Below the pieces are notes generated by a model. It ran no database searches and was not told the DNA's origin. It worked only from the letters and a program-made list of their open reading frames with translations. Source: 1-14-0-10-45-29 sp041650255 (GTDB taxonomy: Archaea; Micrarchaeota; Micrarchaeia; Anstonellales; Anstonellaceae). Taken from it: a stretch of 64,000 nt of DNA. A program made the position numbers and the translations under genes. Below, piece by piece: positions 44,403 to 53,043 of the stretch. Positions within the stretch are counted from its first letter, which is position 1, and each line of letters opens with the position of its first letter. The DNA lies in the NCBI GenBank assembly GCA_041650255.1, contig JBAZLL010000004.1, forward strand, positions 60,820 to 124,819, written 5' to 3'.

Positions 44403-44864
44403 ATGACGTTTAAAAGAAAATCAAAAAGAAACCGAAAATACTTCGGCACCAGAAGCCACGGCAAGGGCAATGCAAAGAACAGGCGAGGCTCCGGCAGCAA
44501 GGGAGGCTGGGGACGCGCAGGAATGCACAAGCACCGCTTTTCATATGCCACAACGCACGAGCGCGAATGGATGATGTACGGAGGCAGGCGCGGATTTTCA
44601 AATCCTACTACAAAAGTTGTGCAGACAATAAACCTTTACAACATTGAGTCAATGGTGGATGCCGGCAAGCTTGAGAAAAAGGGCGCAATGTTCTCATTCT
44701 CATTCGATGGAAAAATTCTTGGTTGCGGAATCCTTTCACATGCAGTGGAGGTAAGCGCAAACTCTGCTTCCGAAAAGGCAATTGAGCGAATAAAAGCCGC
44801 AGGTGGAAAATTCATTCAATTGCGAGCAGAAGAAGCGGATGCAGAACCAAAAACAAAGGCGTAA
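44403..44864 (+). CDS. rpl15: 50S ribosomal protein L15 (uL15)
   Basis: L15 reaches deep into the large subunit. The 153-residue protein has the glycine-rich N-terminus RSHGKGNAKNRRGSGSKGGWGRAGMHKHRFSY in broken form, followed by a globular domain containing LGCGILSHAVEVSANSASEKAIERIKAAGG. GATGTGGTTGCG precedes the ATG at 44403. It ends the block before a 77-nt gap and secY. Confidence 0.96.
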   Translation: MTFKRKSKRNRKYFGTRSHGKGNAKNRRGSGSKGGWGRAGMHKHRFSYATTHEREWMMYGGRRGFSNPTTKVVQTINLYNIESMVDAGKLEKKGAMFSFSFDGKILGCGILSHAVEVSANSASEKAIERIKAAGGKFIQLRAEEADAEPKTKA

Positions 44865-44904
44865 ATGGGAAATTTTTGCAAGCCTATTTAAGCTTCGCCC
44901 TTTT

Positions 44905-44918
44905 TATTTTTAAATAAT
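44905..44918 (+). promoter_or_regulatory. Candidate TATA promoter of secY
   Basis: TATTTTTAAATAAT lies about 26-35 nt upstream of the secY ATG in the 77-nt gap after rpl15. It would give secY-adkA and following genes their own leaderless transcript. Confidence 0.45.
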
Positions 44919-44941
44919 AATTTTATATCAAGGTTATACCT

Positions 44942-46456
44942 ATGGCAACTCCACTTGCAATTCTTCGCCCGATACTTGGCTTCTTACCCGAGATACGTTC
45001 TCCCGCATCCCCGCCTGTTTTTTCACAAAGATTGTTGTGGACAGGTGCAGCACTTTTCATATTTTACACAATGTATAATGTACTTGCTCTGGGAATTGAC
45101 CCAAGCATCGGCGACACTTCAAGCTTTTTGCAAGTGGTTACAGCGTCGAGAATTGGTTCGCTCATAACTGTAGGTATCGGTCCAATTGTGCTCGCATCAA
45201 TCTTTTTGCAACTTTTTGTGGGCGCGAAAATACTTGCAGTAGATATGCACAATCCGGAAGAGAAGGCTCTGTTTCACGGCACTCAAAAATTACTTGCGAT
45301 TTTGCTTTGTTTTTTTGAGGCATATATTTTTGTAATGCTCTCAGGCTTGCCAATGTATACTGATCCTACTACGGGTGCCATGCTCTTTGGAGATCTCACG
45401 CCATATTTTGTGGTATTGCAAATCGCACTCGGCTCAATGATATTGCTCTTCCTTGATGAAATCGTATCCAAATACGGAATCGGAAGCGGCATTTCACTTT
45501 TCATCGCCGCCGGAGTTGCGATGGCAATTGTTGGCGGAACAATCAACATATTTTTCGGAGAAGGCGGAGCTGTATCTGCCCTTTCAGAAGGAGGGGCGCA
45601 AATTATAGCGAAGGAACTGGAAATATTACTGCCTATCTTCTTTACTGCTCTCGTGTTTTTGGTTATTGTTTATGTAGAGGGGATAAAAGTTGAAATTCCT
45701 CTGGCGTTTGAGCGTGCTCGCGGGGTCGGCACGGGTTTCCCTATAAAATTCATGTATGTGTCAAACATTCCTGTAATATTGGCGTTTGCACTTTTGGCAA
45801 ACTTCCAGTTTCTTGCGATGGCGCTTGTAGGTCAAAATCTGTGCATAGGTGGGACTCTTGACACCAGTGTCGCGGACAAAGCGTATGCATGCCAGGGCGG
45901 AATAGATTTGATTAATGTAATCGGACGCGCCGAAGGTGGAGGCACAAGCGGCGGGCAGGCACAATTTGTTGATGGGCTGTTATATCTCGTATCCCCAGTT
46001 CATCGTGTGCAGGGCGTAGCTTATAGCTCGCAGATAGACCAATATCTTACTTACAAAACGCCGATTTTCCATATACCCCAATGGGTGCATATAGTCGTGT
46101 ACATCTCATTTTTGGTAGTGCTTTGTGTGATATTTGGTCAGTTCTGGGTGGAAACAACTGGTATGGGTGCGGCTGATGTTGCAAAACAACTGGATTCTGC
46201 AGGTTTGCAGGTTCCCGGATACAGGCGTGATCCTCGCATAGTGACCGCAATATTGGAAAAATATATTCCTCCAATCGTTGTAATGGGCTCCGCTTTTGTC
46301 GGCATATTAGCCGGATTGGCAGACCTTACCGGTGCACTCGGAACAGGCACGGGTATTTTACTTACGGTCGGAATAGTTTACCGCATGTACCAGGACATTG
46401 AAAATCAAAACGTACTCTCGCAAAATATGATGCTCTCAAAGCTCTTTGGAAAATAG
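44942..46456 (+). CDS. secY: Preprotein translocase subunit SecY
   Basis: SecY is the membrane channel for protein export. The 504-residue protein has the ten-helix SecY pattern, beginning with ILRPILGFLPEIRSP and TM1. It shows the plug/lateral-gate region (RIGSLITVGIGPIVLASIFLQL), a conserved GIGSGISLFIAAGV and VEIPLAFERARG. The insert between about residues 290 and 355 is an exterior loop with two cysteines, C300 and C318. Confidence 0.97.
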   Translation: MATPLAILRPILGFLPEIRSPASPPVFSQRLLWTGAALFIFYTMYNVLALGIDPSIGDTSSFLQVVTASRIGSLITVGIGPIVLASIFLQLFVGAKILAVDMHNPEEKALFHGTQKLLAILLCFFEAYIFVMLSGLPMYTDPTTGAMLFGDLTPYFVVLQIALGSMILLFLDEIVSKYGIGSGISLFIAAGVAMAIVGGTINIFFGEGGAVSALSEGGAQIIAKELEILLPIFFTALVFLVIVYVEGIKVEIPLAFERARGVGTGFPIKFMYVSNIPVILAFALLANFQFLAMALVGQNLCIGGTLDTSVADKAYACQGGIDLINVIGRAEGGGTSGGQAQFVDGLLYLVSPVHRVQGVAYSSQIDQYLTYKTPIFHIPQWVHIVVYISFLVVLCVIFGQFWVETTGMGAADVAKQLDSAGLQVPGYRRDPRIVTAILEKYIPPIVVMGSAFVGILAGLADLTGALGTGTGILLTVGIVYRMYQDIENQNVLSQNMMLSKLFGK

Positions 46457-46466
46457 GGGTGAAAAA

Positions 46467-47012
46467 ATGATAATCGTAATGGGTCTGCCCGGTGCGGGAA
46501 AAAGCACGGTATTGCAAGTTGCATCCGACGCCGGATGGAAAGTGCTCAATTACGGTACTCTTATGTTTGAAATCGCATCCAAGGAATACGGAATAGCCGA
46601 CAGGGACATGTTGCGTAAGCTTCCATCCCAAAAACAAAAAAAAGTGCAGGAAAAAGTTGGCAAGATGCTTTCTGCGGAAAAAGAGCGAAAAGTAATTCTT
46701 GATACCCACTGCTCAATAAATACTCCAAAAGGCTATTTGCCCGGCTTGCCATTTTTGCTTCTAAAGGATTTGCCTGTTGAGAGATTGGTGCTTCTTACTG
46801 CGCCAGTTGCGCATATTCTTGCAAGGCGTAAAAAAGATGCAAGTCGTGTGCGTGATGAGCAAGGCGCGGATTCCCTAAAAGAGCACGACGAAATGAATCA
46901 TTATTATTTGGCAACGTATTCAGTAGTATCCGGCGCCCCTGCGGTTATCTTGCAAAATGCGGACGGCAAGCTTGAGGAAGTAAAATCAAAATTTGCGTCA
47001 TATCTTGAGTGA
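46467..47012 (+). CDS. adkA: Adenylate kinase, archaeal type (AdkA)
   Basis: AdkA interconverts ATP and AMP with 2 ADP. The 181-residue protein has the P-loop MGLPGAGKST (residues 5-14) and the archaeal form of the nucleotide-binding segment (VILDTHCSINTPKGYLPGLP). It starts at 46467 behind GGGGTGA. The position between secY and the Oxa1-like gene is the usual archaeal order. Confidence 0.94.
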   Translation: MIIVMGLPGAGKSTVLQVASDAGWKVLNYGTLMFEIASKEYGIADRDMLRKLPSQKQKKVQEKVGKMLSAEKERKVILDTHCSINTPKGYLPGLPFLLLKDLPVERLVLLTAPVAHILARRKKDASRVRDEQGADSLKEHDEMNHYYLATYSVVSGAPAVILQNADGKLEEVKSKFASYLE

Positions 47013-47018
47013 AGGCTT

Positions 47019-47741
47019 ATGTTTTTTTCAATAGAACCAGTGTATGCCGTTTTTGCAATCGGCGTAGCATATTATGTGGCCTCAAATTTTATTATGGGCA
47101 AAATAGTTGACCGCAAAAAAATGAATGATATACAAGAAGAGTCCAAACGATTGCAAAAAGAGCTTAACGAGGCATCAAAGAAAAATGACACAAAGCGGCT
47201 TGAAGAGATAAACAAGGAATATGAAAAATTCATGCCAAAAATGCTTTCAATGTCTTTTATGCAACTAAAGCCGCTCATAATAATTATCCCCGCACTTGCT
47301 ATTCTCACTCCATGGCTTCGCGGGCAATTTAGTGAATTTATAATAAAATTGCCGTTTTCTCTCCCGATATTTATACAAAGCTTTGAAAAATTCCCAAACT
47401 GGAGAGACACATTCGGCGCAGTGGGCTGGTTTTGGATATGTGTACTCGCAACCTCGCTGGCAATATCTTTAATAAAGGCTGTTTACAATAAATTAAACAA
47501 GCAATACGGGTTCAGCCTCAAGGCTTTCGTTCCCGATTTTGGTTTTGCGGCAAAAAAGGCTGCGGATGCAAAAAAGGATGAAGATAAAAAAATCGTGTCC
47601 GAGTTGCAAAATCCATCGGTTGTTCAACAGCCGAGAAAGATTGAACAGCAAAAAAATAAATCCGAGGAAAAGTCCCCGCCCGCGCAGGTGGAAAAATCAG
47701 ATGCGCAAAAAATTGATATTAATAAGATAAATGAAAAATAA
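47019..47741 (+). CDS. DUF106/EMC3-like membrane insertase (Oxa1 superfamily)
   Basis: The archaeal DUF106 family (Ylp1) belongs to the Oxa1/YidC/EMC3 superfamily of membrane-protein insertases. The 240-residue protein has an N-terminal membrane helix (about 5-25), a coiled cytoplasmic hairpin (DIQEESKRLQKELNEASKKND) and two further helices (about 86-104 and 130-150). A Lys/Gln-rich cytoplasmic tail follows. Its position beside secY supports work at the same membrane. Confidence 0.9.
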   Translation: MFFSIEPVYAVFAIGVAYYVASNFIMGKIVDRKKMNDIQEESKRLQKELNEASKKNDTKRLEEINKEYEKFMPKMLSMSFMQLKPLIIIIPALAILTPWLRGQFSEFIIKLPFSLPIFIQSFEKFPNWRDTFGAVGWFWICVLATSLAISLIKAVYNKLNKQYGFSLKAFVPDFGFAAKKAADAKKDEDKKIVSELQNPSVVQQPRKIEQQKNKSEEKSPPAQVEKSDAQKIDINKINEK

Positions 47742-47768
47742 ATAAAAAATAAATAAAAGGTGTGTATT

Positions 47769-48092
47769 ATGCCGCTTCCAAAAAACAGGTCAAATTCGGT
47801 AAGAACAATAAAGTACAAGACTCCTAGCGGAGAAAATCGCATAAGATACAAAAGACGTGTCAAGGGCAACAAGCATGTTTGTGCAGTGTCAGGACAGCTT
47901 CTCACAGGTGTGAATTCCTTCTCTACAATTGCAAAATCAAAGCGAAAGCCATCGCGCCCATTCGGCGGAAGGCTCTCTCCATCCGTTTCAAGAAAAGTGA
48001 TTAAGCTTCGTGCAAGGCTTGCAGACAAGCAAATCACCCTTGACGATGTGCCAATCGAGCTTTTGCCGTATATGAAATCTGGCAAGCAATAA
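47769..48092 (+). CDS. rpl34e: 50S ribosomal protein L34e (eL34), zinc ligands lost
   Basis: L34e is an archaeal/eukaryotic large-subunit protein. The 107-residue protein has the family N-terminus (MPLPKNRSNSVRTIKYKTPSG) in broken form and RPFGGRLSPSVSRKVI. The zinc ribbon usually reads CxxC...CxxC (CAMC, CPSC); here it is CAVS...SPSV, so three of four ligands are gone. GGTGTGTATT precedes the ATG at 47769. Confidence 0.92.
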   Translation: MPLPKNRSNSVRTIKYKTPSGENRIRYKRRVKGNKHVCAVSGQLLTGVNSFSTIAKSKRKPSRPFGGRLSPSVSRKVIKLRARLADKQITLDDVPIELLPYMKSGKQ

Positions 48093-48202
48093 TTTTTTCT
48101 ACTTTTTTGAATTTATTCAAGCATCGCGGGCAGGCAATTTTTTTCCATTTTTTAAAAATTTGTCAAGCATCGGTTTTTATTTTATATCTCCTATTTCTTT
48201 GT

Positions 48203-48763
48203 ATGGACTCTAAATTTTTAGGCTCAAAAATATCTGCACCCAACACTATAATCGCGATTTGCGGCTTTGCCGGCTCTGGTAAAAACACAATTTCAAATCT
48301 TGTTGCATCAGAGCTCGGCTACAAATTAGTCGAACCGACTTTCAAGACACTGGCGGCGCGCGAAGGAATTTCTTTAATGGAATTTCAAAAGAAGGCAAAT
48401 TCTGATTTTAACATAGACAAGAAATTTGACGACGCGCTTCAGGATGAGTGCAAGGCTGGCAAATGTGTGGTTGCGACCTGGCTTGGGCCTTGGATGGCTC
48501 CCGGAAACCCTTTTCGCGTATGGCTTGATGTAGATGAGAAAGTTCGTGCAAAAAGGGTTGCGGGCAGGGAAAAGCTTTCTATAAAAGAAGCTCTTTCACA
48601 CATACAAAAAAGGGACGCAGATAATATTTCCCGCTACAAAAAAGTTTATGGGATTGATATTTCAGACCACGACGGGTTTGATCTTGTAATAGACGCAAAC
48701 GAGCTTTCTCCAAAAGAAATTTGTCTGGAAATAATGAATAAATACAAAAAGAGAAAATTATGA
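48203..48763 (+). CDS. cmk: Cytidylate kinase
   Basis: Cmk phosphorylates CMP and dCMP. The 186-residue protein has the P-loop GFAGSGKNT (21-29) and the archaeal short-CMP-kinase pattern EPTFKTLAAREGISLMEFQKKAN and VWLDVDEKVRAKRVAGREKLS. The ATG at 48203 is preceded by a TATA-like TTTTATAT about 16-23 nt upstream. The gene ends 6 nt inside the convergent TPR gene. Confidence 0.93.
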   Translation: MDSKFLGSKISAPNTIIAICGFAGSGKNTISNLVASELGYKLVEPTFKTLAAREGISLMEFQKKANSDFNIDKKFDDALQDECKAGKCVVATWLGPWMAPGNPFRVWLDVDEKVRAKRVAGREKLSIKEALSHIQKRDADNISRYKKVYGIDISDHDGFDLVIDANELSPKEICLEIMNKYKKRKL

Positions 48764-49819
48764 GGTTTTCAAACCATTATTCAATATAAAACGGCATCCG
48801 TTCAGTATCTGCGACGCTTCTTCATCGTTTGGGAATCTTTCTATATATTTTTCAAGGTCGTTAATTGCATTATTATATTCTTTTAGATAGACATAAGCTG
48901 TGCCTTTTATTTTCAAAATCTCTCCGAGGTCTCCACAATGTTCTTGGGCAATTTTAAGATTTTCAACAGATTTTTTCAAATCATCATGTGATTCTGGCTC
49001 ATCTAAGTTGTTTCTAAATCTCTTTTTTTCTTGCGTACTGTTTCCATACATCGCTCGTTTGAAATATGTTATCCCGAGTCGTTTGTATGTGTTGAAATTT
49101 TTCCAGTTGAGTTTTAATGCACGCTCATAATCTTTTATTGCTTCGTCGTTTCTATTTTTTTTAGAATAAGTTTTTCCCCGGTCTGCATAAAGGCCAGATA
49201 ATAAGCTATTTTTCATGTGATTATTGTCTATCTCTTTGTCAGTAACATCAATTGCTTCGTTCAAATATTTCAATGCCTTAGAATAATCTTCAAGTTCCAT
49301 ATATGCACGTGCGAGATTCCAATACTTATAAATCGGTTTTTTTGTACTTCGCGCGAGACTTTCACTCAAAGTTATTATTACTTTATTATATTCTTTTTTC
49401 TCAATAAAGACTTCTGCAAATACCTTCAGGGCAAGCCAATTATTTGGATCATATCTGAGCGCATTTTTGCATTCGAAAACAGCTTTTTGATATTCATTGG
49501 TTATCAAATAAATATTGGCTATTTTTGCGCATATATCTGCATTATTAGGTTCAGTGTGTTTTAGTTCTTCAAGCAGTTTAAGTACGGCTGGGTATTTCTT
49601 ATTTTTGCACAGTTTTTTTATACTCGGTAATTCACTTTCATAATTTCGAATTTTATTTATCCCTATATTTTCCTTTTGCACCGGTAAATCACGGAATTTT
49701 GTTTTTTGCGGTGTTGAGTTTAAATTTTGATTTGGATTTATGTTTGAGGTTGATTTCTGACCTATTTGTAGTTTACGCAGTGCGAATTCCTGTGTTGTCC
49801 AATTTTGTACGTGTGGCAT
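48758..49819 (-). CDS. TPR-repeat protein inserted in the ribosomal cluster
   Basis: The 353-residue protein has tetratricopeptide repeats from about residue 60 to the end, with repeat phrases such as ANIYLITNEYQKAVFECKNALRYDP, LARAYMELEDYSKALKYLNEAI and DRGKTYSKKNRNDEAIKDYERAL. TPR arrays form a helical scaffold for protein binding. It reads against all neighbours, overlaps the cmk stop by 6 bp and is visibly richer in A and T than they are. The function is unknown. ATG 49819 has GGTGGAT close upstream. Confidence 0.85.
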   Translation of the reverse strand: MPHVQNWTTQEFALRKLQIGQKSTSNINPNQNLNSTPQKTKFRDLPVQKENIGINKIRNYESELPSIKKLCKNKKYPAVLKLLEELKHTEPNNADICAKIANIYLITNEYQKAVFECKNALRYDPNNWLALKVFAEVFIEKKEYNKVIITLSESLARSTKKPIYKYWNLARAYMELEDYSKALKYLNEAIDVTDKEIDNNHMKNSLLSGLYADRGKTYSKKNRNDEAIKDYERALKLNWKNFNTYKRLGITYFKRAMYGNSTQEKKRFRNNLDEPESHDDLKKSVENLKIAQEHCGDLGEILKIKGTAYVYLKEYNNAINDLEKYIERFPNDEEASQILNGCRFILNNGLKTS

Positions 49820-49952
49820 ATCCACCAATTTCTATCTATAGCAACTTAAACTTAAAACATTATCTTTCCAACAGAAAGGTATAATAGGCTTCATTGCCAA
49901 ATATGAAAACAACAAATGAGCTCTTAGGCTTATTCATGAAGAGGTAGTTTTT

Positions 49953-50135
49953 ATGAGCGCAATAAAAGAAGGACGAATTTGCATAAAACTTGCAGGCAGG
50001 GACGCCGGCGAGAAAGTTGTTATCACAAAAGTGCTTGACAAAAATCTCGTAATGGTAAAAAGCCCCGGAAGGAAAAAGGAGAGGAAGTGCTCAATCGTGC
50101 ACCTCGAGCCCACAGATGTTTCTGTGAGCTCCTAA
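49953..50135 (+). CDS. rpl14e: 50S ribosomal protein L14e (eL14), short form
   Basis: L14e is an SH3-like archaeal ribosomal protein. The 60-residue protein has IKEGRICIKLAGRDAGEKVVITKVLDKN in broken form and the characteristic RKCSIVHLEP near the end. Archaeal L14e usually runs to about 80 residues; this one stops just after the SH3 core. It sits between two opposite-strand TPR genes. GAGGTAGTTTT precedes the ATG. Confidence 0.9.
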   Translation: MSAIKEGRICIKLAGRDAGEKVVITKVLDKNLVMVKSPGRKKERKCSIVHLEPTDVSVSS

Positions 50136-50140
50136 TTTTT

Positions 50141-51133
50141 TTAATTTTTATTTACTTGTGAAAAAGTGTATTCCGTAGGTGTCTGAATTTTTCTCTCAAG
50201 TTTAGTTTCCATATTCTGAATCTCAATTGCTGCTCTTGCATATGCAGCTGTATCAAAAAATGCATGCTCAAGTGGATATGTATCATTTGCGATTTCAAAT
50301 TCTATGCGTGCTTCTTCAATGTATTTGCCATTTTCAATTTTCGATAATGCTAATCCTGCGATATAATGAAGACTTGCGTCAATCATATCTCTTGTCTTGA
50401 GCTCATTAATCATAGTAGAAATTTTTGCAACTGCTTCTTCCGGTTCTCCTTTTTTGATACATTCGATTGCCTCTTTTGCCTCTAAATAGCGAGTGCCGGC
50501 ATACTTCATTCCAATATCCAAAAAGCGCATGAGTTGAACATTATAATTTATCACTGCTATCTGATAGTAATCCTCATAATCAAGTGAATCAGATCCAATT
50601 AAGTATGAGTTCAGGCCTCTCATATATCTCTCTTGATATATGTCTCCGATGAAGCAATATGCAGCTACGTTTTCGGGTTTTATCTCAATAATTTTCGTCA
50701 AATCTTCTATCTCCCGAATTACTTTTCCTTGTGCCAAGTGCACTTCTGCAAGTCCGTAATATGCTCTGGTTTGTGTCGGTTTTGCATAAATGGAATGCTT
50801 AAGCATATTTTTGGCTTTCTGGGCATTATGCTTAGACACCCTAAAATTAGACATCGCCTTAATGAAATAACTCTCCGCAAGTATATTTTTGTCGAGCATA
50901 CCCTCACGGTTCAATTTTTTCAGTTGCATGCTAAATGTTTCATCTGCATGCAAAATAGCATCAATATAATTTTTTCTTACAAATGCTTCTCGTGCAAGAA
51001 CGATGTGCTCGTCAAGCGTAAGTAGTTTATGCCCGCTTCCCACGGAAAAAAAATTATCATTATTTTTTACTTTTATCCATGGAGTATAAGCACTCAAATT
51101 CCGGCAGTTTTGAGGGTGAGATTCGACATTCAT
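50141..51133 (-). CDS. Second TPR-like protein inserted in the ribosomal cluster
   Basis: The 330-residue protein is all-helical, with TPR-like units at about residues 100-250 (AKPTQTRAYYGLAEVHLAQGK, ITKIIEIKPENVAAYCFIGDIYQERY). Only a few match the consensus well. It has no signal or membrane segment. Like the TPR gene at 48758 it reads opposite to the cluster and lies in A+T-rich sequence. The two are not clearly alike outside the repeats. ATG 51133 or GTG 51160 could be the start. Confidence 0.75.
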   Translation of the reverse strand: MNVESHPQNCRNLSAYTPWIKVKNNDNFFSVGSGHKLLTLDEHIVLAREAFVRKNYIDAILHADETFSMQLKKLNREGMLDKNILAESYFIKAMSNFRVSKHNAQKAKNMLKHSIYAKPTQTRAYYGLAEVHLAQGKVIREIEDLTKIIEIKPENVAAYCFIGDIYQERYMRGLNSYLIGSDSLDYEDYYQIAVINYNVQLMRFLDIGMKYAGTRYLEAKEAIECIKKGEPEEAVAKISTMINELKTRDMIDASLHYIAGLALSKIENGKYIEEARIEFEIANDTYPLEHAFFDTAAYARAAIEIQNMETKLERKIQTPTEYTFSQVNKN

Positions 51134-51256
51134 ATTACACACGCTTACATCATTATACACTCTTTATATTTAAATCTTCTTGCAACAAGTTATTATCTGT
51201 TTTCAAGTACCCCTATATTAATAATTATAGGCGATGAACTTTTATCTGATGTGTGT

Positions 51257-52183
51257 ATGCAAAGCCCAGACGAGTTGCTAAATTTCGGATTTATTTTGCT
51301 TGACAAGCCTAGGGGTCCATCTTCACACGAGGTCACATCTTATGTGAAAAAGCTTCTCGGTGCAAAAAGATGCGGTCATGCCGGTACTCTTGACCCCCGT
51401 GTTTCGGGCGTAATGATAATCGGAATCAATCAAGCAGCAAAGCTTTTGCGTTTTATAACCTCGACAAAAAAGTCCTATGTCGGCGTAATGAAGTTGTACA
51501 ACCCGCCAAAAGATATCAAAACCATTCAGATGGAAATGGACAAATTTTGCGGGCGAATACGTCAAATGCCCCCAAAAGAAAGCGCAGTTGCAAAGAGAAT
51601 GCGAACCCGTTCGGTTTTTTCATTCAAGGCTCTTGAGTTAGACGGGAGAAAAGTTCTATTTTGTGCGGATGTAGAAGCGGGCACATATATTCGTACTCTT
51701 TGCATTCAAGTTGGGAAAAAGTTCGGCGGCGGGCAGATGGCAGAGCTCAGACGCACTGCAGTTGGGAATATCTCCGAGAAAGACTTATGTACCCTGCCTC
51801 AACTTGTGGACGCATTGCATCTTTATCAAAAAGGTGAAAATTCCTCCCAGATGAAAAGCTTAATAAAGCCTGCCGAGGAAATACTATCCTTAGCAAGCCT
51901 TAGATTGAGCAATGAATCTGAAGATACGGTTTGTCGCGGCGCGCCTCTGGCGATGTCCGGGGTGGCATCCGTTGAAGCTTCATTTGCAAAGGGCGAATAT
52001 GTGGAGTTGCTTTCTCAAAAAGGGAAACTGCTCTGTATTGCAAACGCAGTTGTGGATTCAGAAGAACTATCCTCATCTATTGACAAAAGCAAAATTGTCG
52101 CGTATCCGAAAATTGTGCTTGAAAAACGCCTTGGGAAAAAAGAAAAGGAAAAAAATAAACAAAAAGAAAAAACAAAACTATGA
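51257..52183 (+). CDS. cbf5: Pseudouridine synthase Cbf5 (TruB family)
   Basis: Cbf5 is the catalytic subunit of archaeal H/ACA RNPs and also makes tRNA pseudouridine 55. The 308-residue protein has the catalytic motif GHAGTLDPRVSGV with Asp47, the motif III region CADVEAGTYIRTLC and a C-terminal PUA domain (about 225-295) before a Lys-rich tail. The ATG at 51257 is the normal TruB-family start; the upstream open frame is not coding. Confidence 0.95.
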   Translation: MQSPDELLNFGFILLDKPRGPSSHEVTSYVKKLLGAKRCGHAGTLDPRVSGVMIIGINQAAKLLRFITSTKKSYVGVMKLYNPPKDIKTIQMEMDKFCGRIRQMPPKESAVAKRMRTRSVFSFKALELDGRKVLFCADVEAGTYIRTLCIQVGKKFGGGQMAELRRTAVGNISEKDLCTLPQLVDALHLYQKGENSSQMKSLIKPAEEILSLASLRLSNESEDTVCRGAPLAMSGVASVEASFAKGEYVELLSQKGKLLCIANAVVDSEELSSSIDKSKIVAYPKIVLEKRLGKKEKEKNKQKEKTKL

Positions 52184-52198
52184 CAAAATCGCATTCAT

Positions 52199-52321
52199 GC
52201 CGAGATCGCATAACCTGGTAGTGCGCACGCCTGGAATAAATTTTTTCTTTTTTCAAAGAAAGAAAAAAAACCGAAAGCGTGTTCTCGCAAGGGATTATGG
52301 GTTCAAATCCCATTCTCGGCG
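52199..52321 (+). tRNA. tRNA-Ser (GGA) with 39-nt intron
   Basis: The acceptor arms GCCGAGA and TCTCGGC pair, with discriminator G. The anticodon stem is CACGC/GCGTG with anticodon GGA at 52233-52235. The variable arm TCTC-GCAA-GGGA is class II. The T-arm is TGGG-TTCAAAT-CCCA. An A/T-rich intron lies at about 52237-52275 (position 37/38). Its D-arm matches that of tRNA-Ser(TGA), but its 3' end is not duplicated downstream. Confidence 0.93.
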
Positions 52322-52385
52322 ATCTTCGGTGAATTTGATATTCATATGCCCTCGTAGGGAAAAAATTTATTTATGGTGATATGAA

Positions 52386-53033
52386 ATGGGAATGGCAAAA
52401 ACAAAAGACAAAAAGCCTGTCGGCGCTGCTCCGAAGCCAAAAAGGCAGGAGTCTGCACAGGTTGCACCGTCAACTATCGACGGAAAGGAAATCCGAGGAA
52501 TTGTCCGTGTAGCGGGAAGAGATCTTAAGGGTCACTGGAAACTCACACGTTCAATTCAAACAATCAAGGGAATGGGCACGACGCTCGGATTCGTAATTTC
52601 AAAAATCGTAATTAAAGAACTTGGTCTGACCGAGAAAACAGTTATCGGTCAGTTGGACGAGCATCAAGTTGAAAAACTTGAAGAAATTCTTTCAAATCCA
52701 AAGAAGTATGGGTTGGCAGATTATCTTCTTAACAGGCAGAGAGAATTTCAATCAAATGCACCGCATCATCTCATTTCAACTGATTTGGCATATGCGGTAA
52801 AACAAGATATTGACCATGAAAAAGACTCCCAGACCTGGAAGGGCTACCGGCACTCTTACGGACAGAAAGTAAGGGGTCAGAGAACACGCAGCACAGGGCG
52901 AACTGGCATGACTGTCGGAGTGCTTAGAAAAGCAGCCGCACGTGCCGCTCCAGTTGCGGGCGCCGCTCCAACTGCCGGTGCAGCCGCACCTGCCGCTGAG
53001 GCCAAGCCCAAGGAGAAGGAAGCGAAAAAGTAA
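52386..53033 (+). CDS. rps13: 30S ribosomal protein S13 (uS13) with extensions
   Basis: S13 sits in the small-subunit head and contacts L5 and P-site tRNA. The 215-residue protein has the S13 core at about residues 35-185 (RGIVRVAGRDLKGHWKL, LTEKTVIGQLDEHQVEKLEE and RGQRTRSTGRTG). It has a basic N-terminal arm of about 30 residues and an Ala/Pro-rich C-terminal tail (APVAGAAPTAGAAAPA) ending in KEKEAKK. GGTGATATGAA precedes the ATG. Confidence 0.95.
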   Translation: MGMAKTKDKKPVGAAPKPKRQESAQVAPSTIDGKEIRGIVRVAGRDLKGHWKLTRSIQTIKGMGTTLGFVISKIVIKELGLTEKTVIGQLDEHQVEKLEEILSNPKKYGLADYLLNRQREFQSNAPHHLISTDLAYAVKQDIDHEKDSQTWKGYRHSYGQKVRGQRTRSTGRTGMTVGVLRKAAARAAPVAGAAPTAGAAAPAAEAKPKEKEAKK

Positions 53034-53043
53034 GGTGATATGA

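Noticed and set aside
51029..51256. 76-codon upstream extension of cbf5
   Set aside because: It overlaps the divergent TPR gene and its promoter; the TruB/Cbf5 fold starts right after the ATG at 51257.
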